From assembly GCF_037935975.1 (NCBI RefSeq), contig NZ_CP149817.1, positions 2,604,001 to 2,668,000 of the forward strand: a DNA stretch of 64,000 nt, given 5' to 3'. The notes under the pieces are model-generated. The model saw only the letters and a program-made list of their open reading frames with translations, was not told the DNA's origin and searched no databases. The DNA comes from Teredinibacter turnerae. Lineage in GTDB: Bacteria; Pseudomonadota; Gammaproteobacteria; Pseudomonadales; Cellvibrionaceae. A program made the position numbers and the translations under genes. Of this stretch, positions 52,101 through 60,816 are shown piece after piece. Position 1 is the first letter of the stretch. Each line of letters begins with the position of its first letter.

Positions 52101-52757
52101 GTGAAAATACGCGGGTTCCGTATTGAGCTTGGTGAAATAGAGCAACATCTTGCGAAGATGTCGGAGATTAAAGATGTTTTTGTCACCGCCCGCGAAGACG
52201 TCCCCGGACAAAAGCGTCTGGTCGCTTACATCGTAATTAATTACGACATTTTTGATGAGGAGGACGAAGAGGACGAAACTTTTGAAGCGGACCTGATAAA
52301 AGATATTCGCAATCGACTGTCACAGGCCATGCCCGACTACATGGTTCCCTCGTTTTATGTTCCGCTTGAGCGAGTTCCCCTCACGGTGAATGGTAAAACC
52401 GATGTTGCCAAGCTTCCGGTTCCGGACGGTATAACCTCGATGGGCGAATATGTTGCCCCAGAAACAGATACTGAACGAGCCCTGGTTGCTATCTGGAGTG
52501 AATTATTACAATTTAATGCTGAGGACATCAGCGTTAAGGGCAACTTTTTTGAACTGGGTGGGCACTCGTTGCTCGCGATTAAACAATTAGTCTTGATCAA
52601 AAAAGAGCTCGGGCTCGATCTGGATATTAAGGTGCTTTTTGAATCAGCCTCTATCCGAGATTTATCAAATTACATCGACGGTCTGGCCGCTCAACGTAAT
52701 CTTTCCGCGTCGCTAGCTGCGATGGACGAAGACAGTATTGAGGAAATGGAATTTTAA
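46113..52757 (+). CDS. NRPS-4: docking-C-A-T / C-A-T
   Basis: 2214 residues. A strong ribosome site GAGGTGGAG (46096-46104) precedes ATG 46113, which overlaps the NRPS-3 stop. Residues 1-55 form a TubC-type docking domain (LLVELHEKGIKLQLDADN). C1 73-526 (HHIAADG); A1 540-1026; T1 GGHSL ~1073; C2 1133-1586 (HHIAADG); A2 1603-2106; T2 GGHSL ~2148; acidic tail AAMDEDSIEEMEF. There is no epimerase, and both C domains are of the SFAQQRLW type used after L-residues. Specificity readings: A1 DIFQLGCIW, closest to the glycine code DILQLGLIW; A2 DAFFLGVTF, isoleucine (leucine possible). A2 carries a run of acidic residues (FDEEDEEDETFEADL) between its A8 and A10 motifs. Confidence 0.95.
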   Translation: MNTETLLVELHEKGIKLQLDADNNIRVRGKKDNLTSELLSEIKSLKSELIALLDNGSKIDRTGIAIVPRNQPIPASFSQQRLWFIDQMESGSTHYHIPGAMRIRGEFSVKTAEISLQRLVERHEPLRTVFSAGNQLPLQHVKTDYTFVLASHDLRALSENERQQQLLALIEADLSTPFDLANDLMLRAVCIFLSDHESVLFFNMHHIAADGWSMGIIFNEFASIYKAVNSSSTIELEPLPFQYADYALWQQETLAKSAGYRTQIEYWERQLQNLPQLHSLPTDFPRPPNQTFNGEIKGFEWNADKKKALEAFAGEREITPFVVLYGVFSWLLNIYSDESDIVIGTPVANRLSPELESLVGCFVNTLVLRLNAEFSGTFDEYLAMARQVYVDAQANQDVPFEQLVERLNPVRSTSHSPLFQILFNMQYVSEGGDQSEALQFEPITLNQLSDKSVVAQYDLSLNVVDSQQALGFEIEYNRDLFSAERIERFLLHFEQLLDNVLLNSGSNIYDISVLSDREQNACLQRFSHRSTVPPLASSLPDWFATNAAQTPSAVALRFNDDTLTYAELHYEVNQLAAYLIEQGVNKGDRVGVCLDPSFNLISSLLAVWKAGAAYVPIDPNYPANRIEHVLNDSDISVLISQSTICPQGSKSYHTINLDTFANGVPETSISSYPNVAAGDLAYVIYTSGSTGMPKGVMVEHGAVINFIDGLRRALPSVENSRWLLVTSFSFDIALFEWFGALTSGAECIIASAEEQKDPFLLKQLVDQSQPGLIQTTPSRWSQLIDAGWQPYDQLIALTGGEPLSDKVERALTGKVKSFWNCYGPTEATIWSLVNEIISGENRAKRFSLGQSLANYQHLALSPQLKLVPNGAIGELYIGGDSLARGYLNRAELTNERFIPNPYPTDTLNPRLYKTGDLVRIHDNGVIEYIGRTDDQVKVHGFRIELGEIEQQLNKIADIDAAVVTARAGADGDKQLIGYVVARESLEEKNIRLALSKVLPDYMIPHRFVFLDSMPLTPNGKVDKKALPEPEAVPGNDRFVPPETDLQKQVASLWAELLQLPENQISLTQNFFSSGGHSLLSVRLVAALRDALKTNITVKDVFQHPILEDFVAYIEGMSTESTTNAILPLPESATDYVASFAQQRLWIIDQMSANSAHYNMPGGLRVNGDFNVAAAEQALKMLVQRHESLRTSFIDRDSRVFQIIHNDIEFKLKCLDVSTFDEAEQESAIKSCAIEQVEKPFDLAAGLLIRVIYIRQESNKGVLIFNLHHIAADGWSMNILMDEFIRLYDAVVSNRGLPLPPLAIQYKDFAAWQTDFLFGETESLKHARDMQLSYWQGQLDKLPLVHDLPIDFKRPQEQDFAGKHHNFTLDSEVVLRLKKIAHENGATLFMVLHAAFSVLLARYSNQTDIVVGTFVSNRTQKSLEDLVGFFVNTLVLRTKYDGELNFSDYLKHVSQVNVDAQSNQELPFDYLVEKINPQRNNAYSPLVQIVFNMNTQQMERKDIDGLSFSPLENYESTAQFDLALDVSETETGLWLDFEYATALFKTASIERMAQHFNTLLLAISEQANAPLKSLNILAPQEADHLVHVLGGNQQTYPQHANVHTLFETHAVSAPDAVAIENDDETLTYDALNQRANRLAHYLVEMGITPGSLVGLSASRSSHMVVGMLAVLKIGGAYVPLDPSYPPDRLSFMAEDSGITCLLCEEGLGDFGAIPSVAMDDTTIQAKIEEYPSVNLGLDVSARDLAYVIYTSGSTGQPKGVMVEHRSIVRLVQQADFVQITPQDRVAQASNNSFDAATFEIWGALTNGARLVFVTKNELLHPPTLKRCLFEREISVLFVTTALLNQVAQAAPDTFSRLKHCLFGGEAVDKSSVDRILAVGKPERFLHVYGPTENTTFSTWYEITQAAGNYPIGKPINQTQCFILDEFQSLLPQGSVGELCLAGDGLARGYLHRPDLTEQRFVPNPFAVEKNTPLYRTGDLVRLNESDQIEYVGRVDEQVKIRGFRIELGEIEQHLAKMSEIKDVFVTAREDVPGQKRLVAYIVINYDIFDEEDEEDETFEADLIKDIRNRLSQAMPDYMVPSFYVPLERVPLTVNGKTDVAKLPVPDGITSMGEYVAPETDTERALVAIWSELLQFNAEDISVKGNFFELGGHSLLAIKQLVLIKKELGLDLDIKVLFESASIRDLSNYIDGLAAQRNLSASLAAMDEDSIEEMEF

Positions 52758-52758
52758 A

Positions 52759-55700
52759 ATGAGCGCGCAGAATCACGTTTTGAATGTAATAAAGCAGCTT
52801 AATACGCAAGGCGTCGAGCTCACCCTCGATGGCGACAAGCTGAAAGCACGTAGCCAAAAAGGCAACTTAACGCCACCGATCGTGGCATTGATAAAGCAGC
52901 ACAAAGCCGATCTTTTGGATCATCTTAAAGCCGCATCACATGCAGCGAGTACGGCTCAGCGACTTCCGTTGGAAGCTATACCAAGAGACGGAACAACAAT
53001 CCCGCTCTCCTACGCGCAGCAGCGCTTATGGTTTGTAGACCGGTTGTCGGGAGGTAGTGCGCACTACAATATTCCGTCGGCACTGCGGTTATCGGGTGCG
53101 TTTGATGTGGTGTCGGCGGAGCAGGCGCTGCAGCGGATTGTTGCGCGTCACGAGCCGCTGCGCACGGTGTTTCGCGAGAGCGGGGAGGGCGCCGAGCAGG
53201 TGATCCGGGAGCAGGTTGAGTTCACGCTTCGTCGCACCGATTTGCGCGAACGGCCTGCAGCCGAACAAACCGCAGCGGTACAGGCCGCGGTGGATGCCGA
53301 TGCATTGAGCGCGTTTGACCTGGAGCGCGACGTGTTGTTGCGCGCGCATTTTCTCGATTTGGGTGTGGACGATGGCGTACTGCTGTTTACCATGCACCAC
53401 ATTGTGTCCGATGGCTGGTCCATGGGCGTACTGGTCGATGAGTTCATCACCCAGTATCAGGCGGTCCAGGCTGGCGAGCCTGATCCACTGCCACCCTTGA
53501 CCATTCAATACGCCGACTTTGCCCACTGGCAGCGCCAGTACCTGCAAGGTGAACTGCGCGACCAGCAGCTGGACTTCTGGCGCACGACCCTCGCCGACCT
53601 GCCGCCAGTGCACAGCCTGCCGCTGGACCGCCCACGGCCGGCTGAACCGGGACACACCGGTGGGCACGCCAATGTCACCGTTGCACCGGCCACCACCGCC
53701 GCCCTTAAACAACTGGCGCAAGCGCATAACGCCACCGTGTTTATGGTCCTGCACGCCGCCGCCACCTTGTGGTTGAGCCGTCACAGTCACAGCCGTGACA
53801 TCGTGCTGGGCACCCCGGTCGCCAACCGCCTCGACGCCCAGCTGCAACCGCTGGTGGGCTTCTTTGTTAACTCGCTGGTGCTGCGCACCCAGGTGCCTGA
53901 CAGCGACAGCCGCTTTAGCGACTACCTGGCTCAGGTCCGCAACGTCAACCTCGACGCCCAGGCCCATCAGGATATTCCGTTCGAACTGCTGGTCGATGAC
54001 CTCAAGCCCGAGCGCACCCCGCAGTACGCACCGCTGTTCCAGATCATGTTCAGCATGAACACCAACACCGCAAGCGACCGCAGCCTGCCAGGCTTAACCC
54101 TGAGCCCCCTGGCCAGCGATGCCATTACCGCCAAGTTCGACCTGATCATTGCGGTAGAAGAACATGACGATGAGGCGCTCACCGTCACCCTCGAGTACAA
54201 CTGCGATCTCTGGCACGCCGCCACGGTTGAGGCGATGGCCGCCCGCTATGGCATCTTGTTGCAAGGGTTGGCCGCCGACCCCAACAGCCGGCTCAGCGAC
54301 CTGCCGCTACTCACCGACAGCGAACACCAGTGGCTGCAACAGCACAACGCCACCCACAGCGACTATCCCCGCGATACCGATCTGACCGCACTGGTTGCCG
54401 CCCGCGCCGCCCAGCACCCGCAGCGCATCGCCGCCCGCTACGGCGACGCCAGTCTGACCTACGCCGCCCTTGATCAGCGCGCCAATGGTGTCGCCCATCA
54501 CCTGGTGGATCATGGCGTGCGCCCCGGTGATCACGTGGGGCTGTATGTGGAGCGTTCGCTGGACATGCTGGTCGGCATGCTCGGCATCCTTAAAGCCGGT
54601 GGTGCCTATGTGCCGCTGGATACCACATACCCCGCCGACCGTCTCGCGTACATGGTGCAAGACGCCGGTGTGCACTGCGTGTTGACCCAATCACACCTGC
54701 CGCCACTGGCGTCAGTTAATCCGGTGGCACTGGACCAGTGGCAGCGCAGTGCAGACCACCCGCCCGCCGTGACCATTGCGCCCACCGATCGCGCCTACGT
54801 GATTTACACCTCCGGCTCCACCGGCCAACCCAAAGGCGTCGCGGTCACCCATCGCAACGTCGTGCGCCTGGTACACCCGGGCAGCGCGGCGCGCAACGAC
54901 TACCCGGTGGTTGAGACCGATATCGTCGCCCAGGCCTCCAACCACGCCTTCGATGCCGCCACCTTTGAAGTTTGGGGCGCCTTAACCCAGGGCGCCCAGC
55001 TGGTGGGGATTAGCAAAGACGACCTGCTTGACCCGGTAACCCTGCGCCAGCAACTGCGCGATCAGCACGTCAGCGTCCTGTTTGTTACCACCGCACTGTT
55101 TAACCAGATTGCCCAGGTCGCCCCCGACAGCTTTGCCCATGTGCGGGTGCTTCGCTTCGGCGGTGAAGCGGTCGATAACCAGTGGGTGCGCACCATCCTC
55201 CAACAGGGTCGGCCTGCGCACCTGCTTCACGTGTACGGTCCCACCGAGAACACCACCTTCAGCACCGCTTACGAGGTCACAGAGGCCGAGACCGCGAGTT
55301 ATCCCATCGGCTTTCCGCTGGCACAGTCCAGTGTCCATGTCCTGGACCCGTGGCAACAGCCGGTCCCGCAGGGCAGTGAAGGGGAACTCTACGTGGGTGG
55401 CGATGGGGTTGCCGACGGCTATTGGCAGCGACCGGAACTCAACGCCGAGCGCTTTGTGCGCGACCCGTTCAGCTCCGACCCGGGCGCGCGGCTGTACCGC
55501 ACCGGTGACCTGGTGCGCATGCGCGCTGACGGCGCACTGGTGTTTGTCGGCCGTGTCGACCACCAGATTAAGCTGCGCGGCTTCCGCATTGAACTGGGCG
55601 AGATCGAGCAGGCCCTGCTGGCACAGCCCGGTATCCGCTCAGCCATTGTGATCCTGCGCGAAGACAGCCCCGGGCAAAAAGCCCTCTGTGCCTATGTCGT

Positions 55701-58700
55701 CAGTGATGAGCACCCCAGTCTGGATGCCGCCACCGCCGATGCCCTGCGCACCCGCCTGCGCGACGCCTTACAACAGGACCTGCCGGACTACATGGTGCCC
55801 GCCGCGATAGAACCCCTGGCCGCCTTGCCGCTCACCGCCAACGGCAAGATCGACCGCAACGCCTTACCGGTACCCACCCTGAGCGAGTCCGCCGGGGCCG
55901 ACTACCAGCCCCCGGCCAACGCCATCGAACACCAACTGGTCAACCTCTGGGCGGAGCTGCTGGGTCGCGATCCCGCCACCTTGAGTGTCAACGCCAACTT
56001 CTTCGAACTGGGCGGCGACTCGATACTGTCGATCCAACTGGTCTCGCGGGCATTGCAACAGGGCTTGCAGCTGAGTGTGAAACAGCTTTTTGCCCACCAG
56101 ACCATCCGCCGCCTCGCGCCGTGCGTGACGCAAGGGCAGGGTATCGCTATCCCGCAGGGGCCGGTCACCGGCGCCATGCCACTGCTGCCGATCCAGCGCC
56201 GGTTTTTACAAGAAGCGGGCGACCGCCAGCATTTTAATCAGGCCGTCTTGTTACGTGTTCCTGCCGACCTGGACAGCGCCGCACTGCAAGCGGTGGTACA
56301 CCACTGGTATCAACGCCACGATGCCTTGCGCCTGCGCTTTGTGCAGGATGCCGACCACCACTGGAGCGCCGAGCACCAGCCGCTGGACGACGCTATGCTG
56401 GCCGCCAGCTGGGAACAGGTAGACTACCGCGATGCCGACAGTTTAAGTCGCAACGCCCAGACCCAGCAGCGCGCCATGAACATCCACACCGGCCCGCTGT
56501 TTAAAGCGATCCACTACCGGCCAGACGACGGTGCCGCAGACGGTTACCGGCTGTTGCTGGTGGCACACCACCTGATTGTCGACGGGGTGTCCTGGCGCAT
56601 CCTGCTGGACGACGCACAGCAGTGGCTGAACCAGGCCAGCCGGGGCCAACCGCTACAGCCTGCCGCCAAGACCAGTGCCTACCAGCAGTGGGGCGAGTGG
56701 TTGCAGGATTACGTTCACAGTGACGCCTTCCAGTCGCAAAAGGCCTACTGGCATCAGCAGATATCACGCCTGGCCAGTGCCGACGCACAGCGACTGCACG
56801 CCGAACAACCGCGCTGCCAGCACGGCGACGCCGGGCACATCACCCTCGACTGGAGCGCCGAACACACCCGCGCGCTGCTGTCCCAGGCCGGGCGCGCCTA
56901 CCGCACCCAGGTCAATGAGCTGCTGCTGTCCGGACTGCTGCTGGGGCTTAGCCGCTGGTCCGGTTGTACCCAGGTCCTTATCGACCTGGAAGGGCACGGC
57001 CGCGAGAGCCGCGACGAACGCATCGACCTCACGCAAACCGTGGGCTGGTTTACCAGCGTTTACCCGCTGGCGTTGAGTCTGCCGGACGGCGACAACGACG
57101 ACCTGGGCCGGTTAATCCAGCAGGTAAAACAGCAGTACCGCGCGGTGCCCGATCACGGTATCGGCTATGGCCTGCTGCGCTATCTGGCCGATGACCCGGT
57201 GCTGGCCGATGGGCCCCAGGCCCCGGTGGTGTTCAATTACCTCGGCCAGTTCGACCAGGTCGTCAACGACGATGGCCCGTTCGCGGGGGCACCGGAATCC
57301 CGTGGCGATGACGTCAGTCCTGAGCGCGCCATGAGCCATGCGTTGAACTTCAACGGCCTGGTCGCCGACGGCTGCCTGTCGTTTGACTTGAGTTATGACC
57401 CTCAGCAATACAGTGCCGAGACCATGGCGGCGCTGGCGGACGCGGTGCAACACAGTGTGACGGCGTTGATCCAACACTGCCTGGACCCGGAAAGCGGTGC
57501 CGTCAGTGCCGCGGACTTCCCGTTGGTGGCTATGGACGATGCCGTGGTGCGGGACTGGCCACACCAGCTCAACTGCCGGCCAAGGGATGTGGAAGACCTC
57601 TATCCCGCCACCCCGATGCAATCCGGCTTACTGTTCCACAGCCTGCTGGTACGCAGCGCCTACGTCACCCAATTGCGGCTGACCTTCGAGGGGGATCTCG
57701 ACACCCAGGCCTTCCGCCAGGCCTGGCACACCTTGCAGCAACGCCACGCCATCTTCCGCACCGCCTTTGTGGGCGAAGATCACGGCCAGTTGCACCAGGC
57801 GGTACTCGCCAATGCGCCGGTTCCCTGGCATAGCGATAACCTGCGCCACTTATCGGCCGAGGCGCAAAATGCCCATATCGAAGCGTATCGCGACGCCGAA
57901 TACGAGGCGGGGTTTAATCTGCATGCGGCACCACTGATGGCCGTTGCGCTGTTCCAGACCCTGAGCGCGGCGGGCGAACCGCAAACGCAGCTGCTGTGGA
58001 GTCACCATCACGCCCTCAGTGATGGCTGGTGCCTGGGGCTGATCTTCAGCGAACTGCAAAGCGCTTACCGCGCCGCATTACACGGGCAGGCCCCTGCGCT
58101 GCCCCCGGTCACCCCGTACCGGGAGTACATTGCCTGGTGGCAGCGCCAGGACATGGCCGCCGCGCGCACCTACTGGCAGCGGGTGCTGGCCGATATCGAC
58201 GGCCCGACCCCCTTACCCGGTGGACGGGTGAGCGTCGACGATCACGCCGCGCCGGCCGTCCAGCATCACCTGCAGCTCAGCGCCGCCGCCAGCGACCGCC
58301 TCAGCGCCCTGGCGCGATCCACACAAACCACCGTCAACACCCTGTTACAGGCGGCCTGGTCTTACCTCCTGGCACGCTACAGCGGTGACGACACCGTCGT
58401 GTTCGGCACCACGGTCTCCGGACGGCCCGCCGACCTGCCCGGTGTGGAAAGTATGGTTGGCCTGTTTATCAATACCTTGCCCGTGGTGGTGACCGTCCCC
58501 AATGACAGCCCCATCGAAACCTGGCTGCAGACACTCCATCAGCAACAACATGCGCGCAACACCTACAGCTACATCCCGCTGGCGGATCTTCAGCGGGAGC
58601 GGGGCATCAGCCCGCTGTTTGACAGCCTGCTGGTGTTTGAAAACTACCCGGTGGATCGCTTGCGCGAGCAACGTGATGAGGTCGATCCGGCGGCGTTGCG

Positions 58701-60816
58701 GGTGGTCGGTAGCGCCAGCGTGGAAGCCACCAACTACCCCTTATCGATCACCGCCAGCCTGTCAGACTGCCTGCATGTGAAACTGACCTACCAGCCGGCC
58801 CAGTTGTCCCAGGCCCAGGTGGAACGCCTGGGGCAACAGCTGTTGCGGGTGCTGCAACAACTGGACAGCGCCACGCACGTCGGCGAGCTGAGTCTGCTCA
58901 GTGCGGCGGAGACCCAGCAGGCGCTCACCGCGCTGCAAGGGCCGACGGTGGCGTACCCCGATACCTGCCTGCACACCCAGTTCGAAGCCCAGGTTACACG
59001 GACACCGGATGCAATAGCGGTTGTCGCCGACGACGGTGAACTCAGCTATGCCCAGCTAAACGCGCAAGCAAACCAGGTGGCGCGGGCGTTGCGGGCGAGG
59101 GGGGTTAGCACCCAGACTCTGGTTGGCCTGTGCGCCACGCGGTCCAGCGCTATGCTGGTCGGCCTGATCGGCATCCTCAAAGCCGGTGCTGCCTATGTAC
59201 CTATCGACCCGAACTACCCGCCTGCGCGGCAGACGCACCTGTTGGAAGACAGTGGAGTCGCCTGGGTGGTGACCGCCGGGGTCAGCGAACTCGCCAGCAC
59301 CGAGCACCAGTGCCAAACCCTCGCCCTCGACAGCGACCACATCCAGGCCGAACTCCTTACGCTGGATACCGACAACCTCAACCTCAGCGACATCAACCCG
59401 CGCGCGCTCGCCTATGTCATCTACACCTCCGGATCTACCGGAATACCTAAGGGCGCGCAGGTGTACCAGTACAGTTTCAGCAATCTCTGCGCATGGTATG
59501 CAACGAGCCTTGGCGAAATCTCGCGCGGGAATGTGCTTGTATTCAGTTCTTTGTCTTTCGACTTAACCCAAAAAAACCTTTGGACGCCGCTGTTTAATGG
59601 CGGCACTCTGGTGCTTCACGAAGCGTCATTCTTCGATCCGAAGATCATTAATAACACAATTGCCAAACACCGTATCGACTATATCAATTGTGCCCCGAGC
59701 GCCTTTTATCCGTTACTCGAGCAATGCAATGCGGAAACCGACATTACGAGCCTGAAAGCGGTTTATCTCGGCGGTGAACCTATTGCCTGGTCCAGAGTGC
59801 GCGACTGGTTTTTAACGAGCGATTGTCGGCTTTGGAATTCTTATGGTCCCACCGAGTGCACAGATGTGGTGGCGGCATATGAGTTTGATCGTGACGATGT
59901 ATTGTTAAGTGAAAACGCCTGGAATCCGCCAGTTGGGAATGCGCTTGCCAATATACATCTATTCGTATTGGACGAATCACTCAAGCCATGCCCGCAAGGT
60001 GTTGCTGGCGATTTGTATATCGGTGGTGAGTGCGTCGGAGCCGGTTATTTTGGCAATGCCTCCCTGACCAAAGAAAAATTTATTCCTCACCCGCATTTTC
60101 CCCGTTCAGATGAGGATGAAAAAATTTATAAAACAGGCGATAAAGCCTATTGGAATGAGTCAGGCGGTATTTATTTTATCGGACGTGACGACGACCAGGT
60201 AAAAATTCGCGGCTACAGAATTTCGCTGTCCGAAATTGAGCGTCATCTCGGAATGCTTACGGCAGTAAAACGCGCTGTGGTTCTGGCCCAAAATGGTTCA
60301 CTTGCGGCATATGTGGTACCGGAAAATCTGAATCAGAACGCAGAGCAAAAAGAAACGCTTATCACCCAGTTGTTAGACGAGCTGGGAACACGATTGCCGG
60401 AATACATGGTCCCCAGTCGACTAATGTTGCTCGATGCGATACCGCTCTCACCTAATGGAAAGGTTGATAAGAAAGCACTGCCGGCGATTGACACTCTTAG
60501 CCACCTCCATGAGTTAACACCTTTAACTACTGATACCCAACGCAAGCTTGCCGGCATCTGGGCAAAGGTATTGGGCATCCCTACGGAAGCCATTGGGGCA
60601 AACTCTCATTTTCTTCGTCTCGGCGGGCACTCATTGCTGGTGGTGCAACTGGCCTCCGAAATACGTCGCGAGTTCGCGATTGAGATTGAAATTAGTGCAC
60701 TGTTTGAATCAGCGGTTCTGGAGCATACCGCCAAACAAATTGACAGCATTCAGTTACAACACTATTTAAAGCAGCGGGAAGCCGCAGTAGAAATAAAAAG
60801 CGAAGGATCTCTGTAA
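52759..60816 (+). CDS. NRPS-5: docking-C-A-T-E / C-A-T, GC-mosaic gene
   Basis: 2685 residues. ATG 52759 is preferred over an upstream ATG at 52738: it lies one base after the NRPS-4 stop, GAGGA is 14 bases upstream, and the docking domain ([21 protein letters not shown], residues 6-26 on) starts there. C1 83-524 (HHIVSDG); A1 541-1038; T1 GGDSI ~1084; E 1136-1584 (HHLIVDG, EGHGRE); C2 1613-2058, YPATPMQ type (HHALSDG); A2 2071-2574; T2 GGHSL ~2622. Readings: A1 DAFFRGVTF, isoleucine-like but with Arg at the 299 position, made D; A2 DLKNYGSDV, unassigned. The tail [13 protein letters not shown] is less acidic than those of NRPS-2 to -4. From about 53.04 to 59.45 kb the gene is far richer in G+C than its two ends, so most of it (C-A-T-E-C and the front of A2) has a different ancestry. 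Confidence 0.95.
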   Translation: MSAQNHVLNVIKQLNTQGVELTLDGDKLKARSQKGNLTPPIVALIKQHKADLLDHLKAASHAASTAQRLPLEAIPRDGTTIPLSYAQQRLWFVDRLSGGSAHYNIPSALRLSGAFDVVSAEQALQRIVARHEPLRTVFRESGEGAEQVIREQVEFTLRRTDLRERPAAEQTAAVQAAVDADALSAFDLERDVLLRAHFLDLGVDDGVLLFTMHHIVSDGWSMGVLVDEFITQYQAVQAGEPDPLPPLTIQYADFAHWQRQYLQGELRDQQLDFWRTTLADLPPVHSLPLDRPRPAEPGHTGGHANVTVAPATTAALKQLAQAHNATVFMVLHAAATLWLSRHSHSRDIVLGTPVANRLDAQLQPLVGFFVNSLVLRTQVPDSDSRFSDYLAQVRNVNLDAQAHQDIPFELLVDDLKPERTPQYAPLFQIMFSMNTNTASDRSLPGLTLSPLASDAITAKFDLIIAVEEHDDEALTVTLEYNCDLWHAATVEAMAARYGILLQGLAADPNSRLSDLPLLTDSEHQWLQQHNATHSDYPRDTDLTALVAARAAQHPQRIAARYGDASLTYAALDQRANGVAHHLVDHGVRPGDHVGLYVERSLDMLVGMLGILKAGGAYVPLDTTYPADRLAYMVQDAGVHCVLTQSHLPPLASVNPVALDQWQRSADHPPAVTIAPTDRAYVIYTSGSTGQPKGVAVTHRNVVRLVHPGSAARNDYPVVETDIVAQASNHAFDAATFEVWGALTQGAQLVGISKDDLLDPVTLRQQLRDQHVSVLFVTTALFNQIAQVAPDSFAHVRVLRFGGEAVDNQWVRTILQQGRPAHLLHVYGPTENTTFSTAYEVTEAETASYPIGFPLAQSSVHVLDPWQQPVPQGSEGELYVGGDGVADGYWQRPELNAERFVRDPFSSDPGARLYRTGDLVRMRADGALVFVGRVDHQIKLRGFRIELGEIEQALLAQPGIRSAIVILREDSPGQKALCAYVVSDEHPSLDAATADALRTRLRDALQQDLPDYMVPAAIEPLAALPLTANGKIDRNALPVPTLSESAGADYQPPANAIEHQLVNLWAELLGRDPATLSVNANFFELGGDSILSIQLVSRALQQGLQLSVKQLFAHQTIRRLAPCVTQGQGIAIPQGPVTGAMPLLPIQRRFLQEAGDRQHFNQAVLLRVPADLDSAALQAVVHHWYQRHDALRLRFVQDADHHWSAEHQPLDDAMLAASWEQVDYRDADSLSRNAQTQQRAMNIHTGPLFKAIHYRPDDGAADGYRLLLVAHHLIVDGVSWRILLDDAQQWLNQASRGQPLQPAAKTSAYQQWGEWLQDYVHSDAFQSQKAYWHQQISRLASADAQRLHAEQPRCQHGDAGHITLDWSAEHTRALLSQAGRAYRTQVNELLLSGLLLGLSRWSGCTQVLIDLEGHGRESRDERIDLTQTVGWFTSVYPLALSLPDGDNDDLGRLIQQVKQQYRAVPDHGIGYGLLRYLADDPVLADGPQAPVVFNYLGQFDQVVNDDGPFAGAPESRGDDVSPERAMSHALNFNGLVADGCLSFDLSYDPQQYSAETMAALADAVQHSVTALIQHCLDPESGAVSAADFPLVAMDDAVVRDWPHQLNCRPRDVEDLYPATPMQSGLLFHSLLVRSAYVTQLRLTFEGDLDTQAFRQAWHTLQQRHAIFRTAFVGEDHGQLHQAVLANAPVPWHSDNLRHLSAEAQNAHIEAYRDAEYEAGFNLHAAPLMAVALFQTLSAAGEPQTQLLWSHHHALSDGWCLGLIFSELQSAYRAALHGQAPALPPVTPYREYIAWWQRQDMAAARTYWQRVLADIDGPTPLPGGRVSVDDHAAPAVQHHLQLSAAASDRLSALARSTQTTVNTLLQAAWSYLLARYSGDDTVVFGTTVSGRPADLPGVESMVGLFINTLPVVVTVPNDSPIETWLQTLHQQQHARNTYSYIPLADLQRERGISPLFDSLLVFENYPVDRLREQRDEVDPAALRVVGSASVEATNYPLSITASLSDCLHVKLTYQPAQLSQAQVERLGQQLLRVLQQLDSATHVGELSLLSAAETQQALTALQGPTVAYPDTCLHTQFEAQVTRTPDAIAVVADDGELSYAQLNAQANQVARALRARGVSTQTLVGLCATRSSAMLVGLIGILKAGAAYVPIDPNYPPARQTHLLEDSGVAWVVTAGVSELASTEHQCQTLALDSDHIQAELLTLDTDNLNLSDINPRALAYVIYTSGSTGIPKGAQVYQYSFSNLCAWYATSLGEISRGNVLVFSSLSFDLTQKNLWTPLFNGGTLVLHEASFFDPKIINNTIAKHRIDYINCAPSAFYPLLEQCNAETDITSLKAVYLGGEPIAWSRVRDWFLTSDCRLWNSYGPTECTDVVAAYEFDRDDVLLSENAWNPPVGNALANIHLFVLDESLKPCPQGVAGDLYIGGECVGAGYFGNASLTKEKFIPHPHFPRSDEDEKIYKTGDKAYWNESGGIYFIGRDDDQVKIRGYRISLSEIERHLGMLTAVKRAVVLAQNGSLAAYVVPENLNQNAEQKETLITQLLDELGTRLPEYMVPSRLMLLDAIPLSPNGKVDKKALPAIDTLSHLHELTPLTTDTQRKLAGIWAKVLGIPTEAIGANSHFLRLGGHSLLVVQLASEIRREFAIEIEISALFESAVLEHTAKQIDSIQLQHYLKQREAAVEIKSEGSL
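53040..59445. other. High-GC mosaic block within NRPS-5
   Basis: Hand counts of single 60-base lines give 43/60 G+C at 54421 and 42/60 at 55741 inside the block, against 27/60 at 50221 (NRPS-4) and 27/60 at 59881 (end of NRPS-5). Codon choice changes accordingly, to GCC, CTG, CGC and ACC endings, and spurious antisense frames become common. The left edge falls soon after the C1 motif of C1 ([11 protein letters not shown]), where GC rises gradually. The right edge is sharp and falls at the A3 motif of A2 (YTSGSTG, about 59430-59450). This is best explained by homologous recombination of two modules from a high-GC relative. Confidence 0.8.

Noticed and set aside
52738-52740. Upstream ATG for NRPS-5
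   Set aside because: It would overlap the end of NRPS-4 and adds seven residues before the docking domain; ATG 52759 directly follows the NRPS-4 stop.
53089-53967. Long antisense frame of 292 codons
   Set aside because: It lies opposite the high-GC part of NRPS-5, where third-position bias opens antisense frames; the translation shows no known domain.
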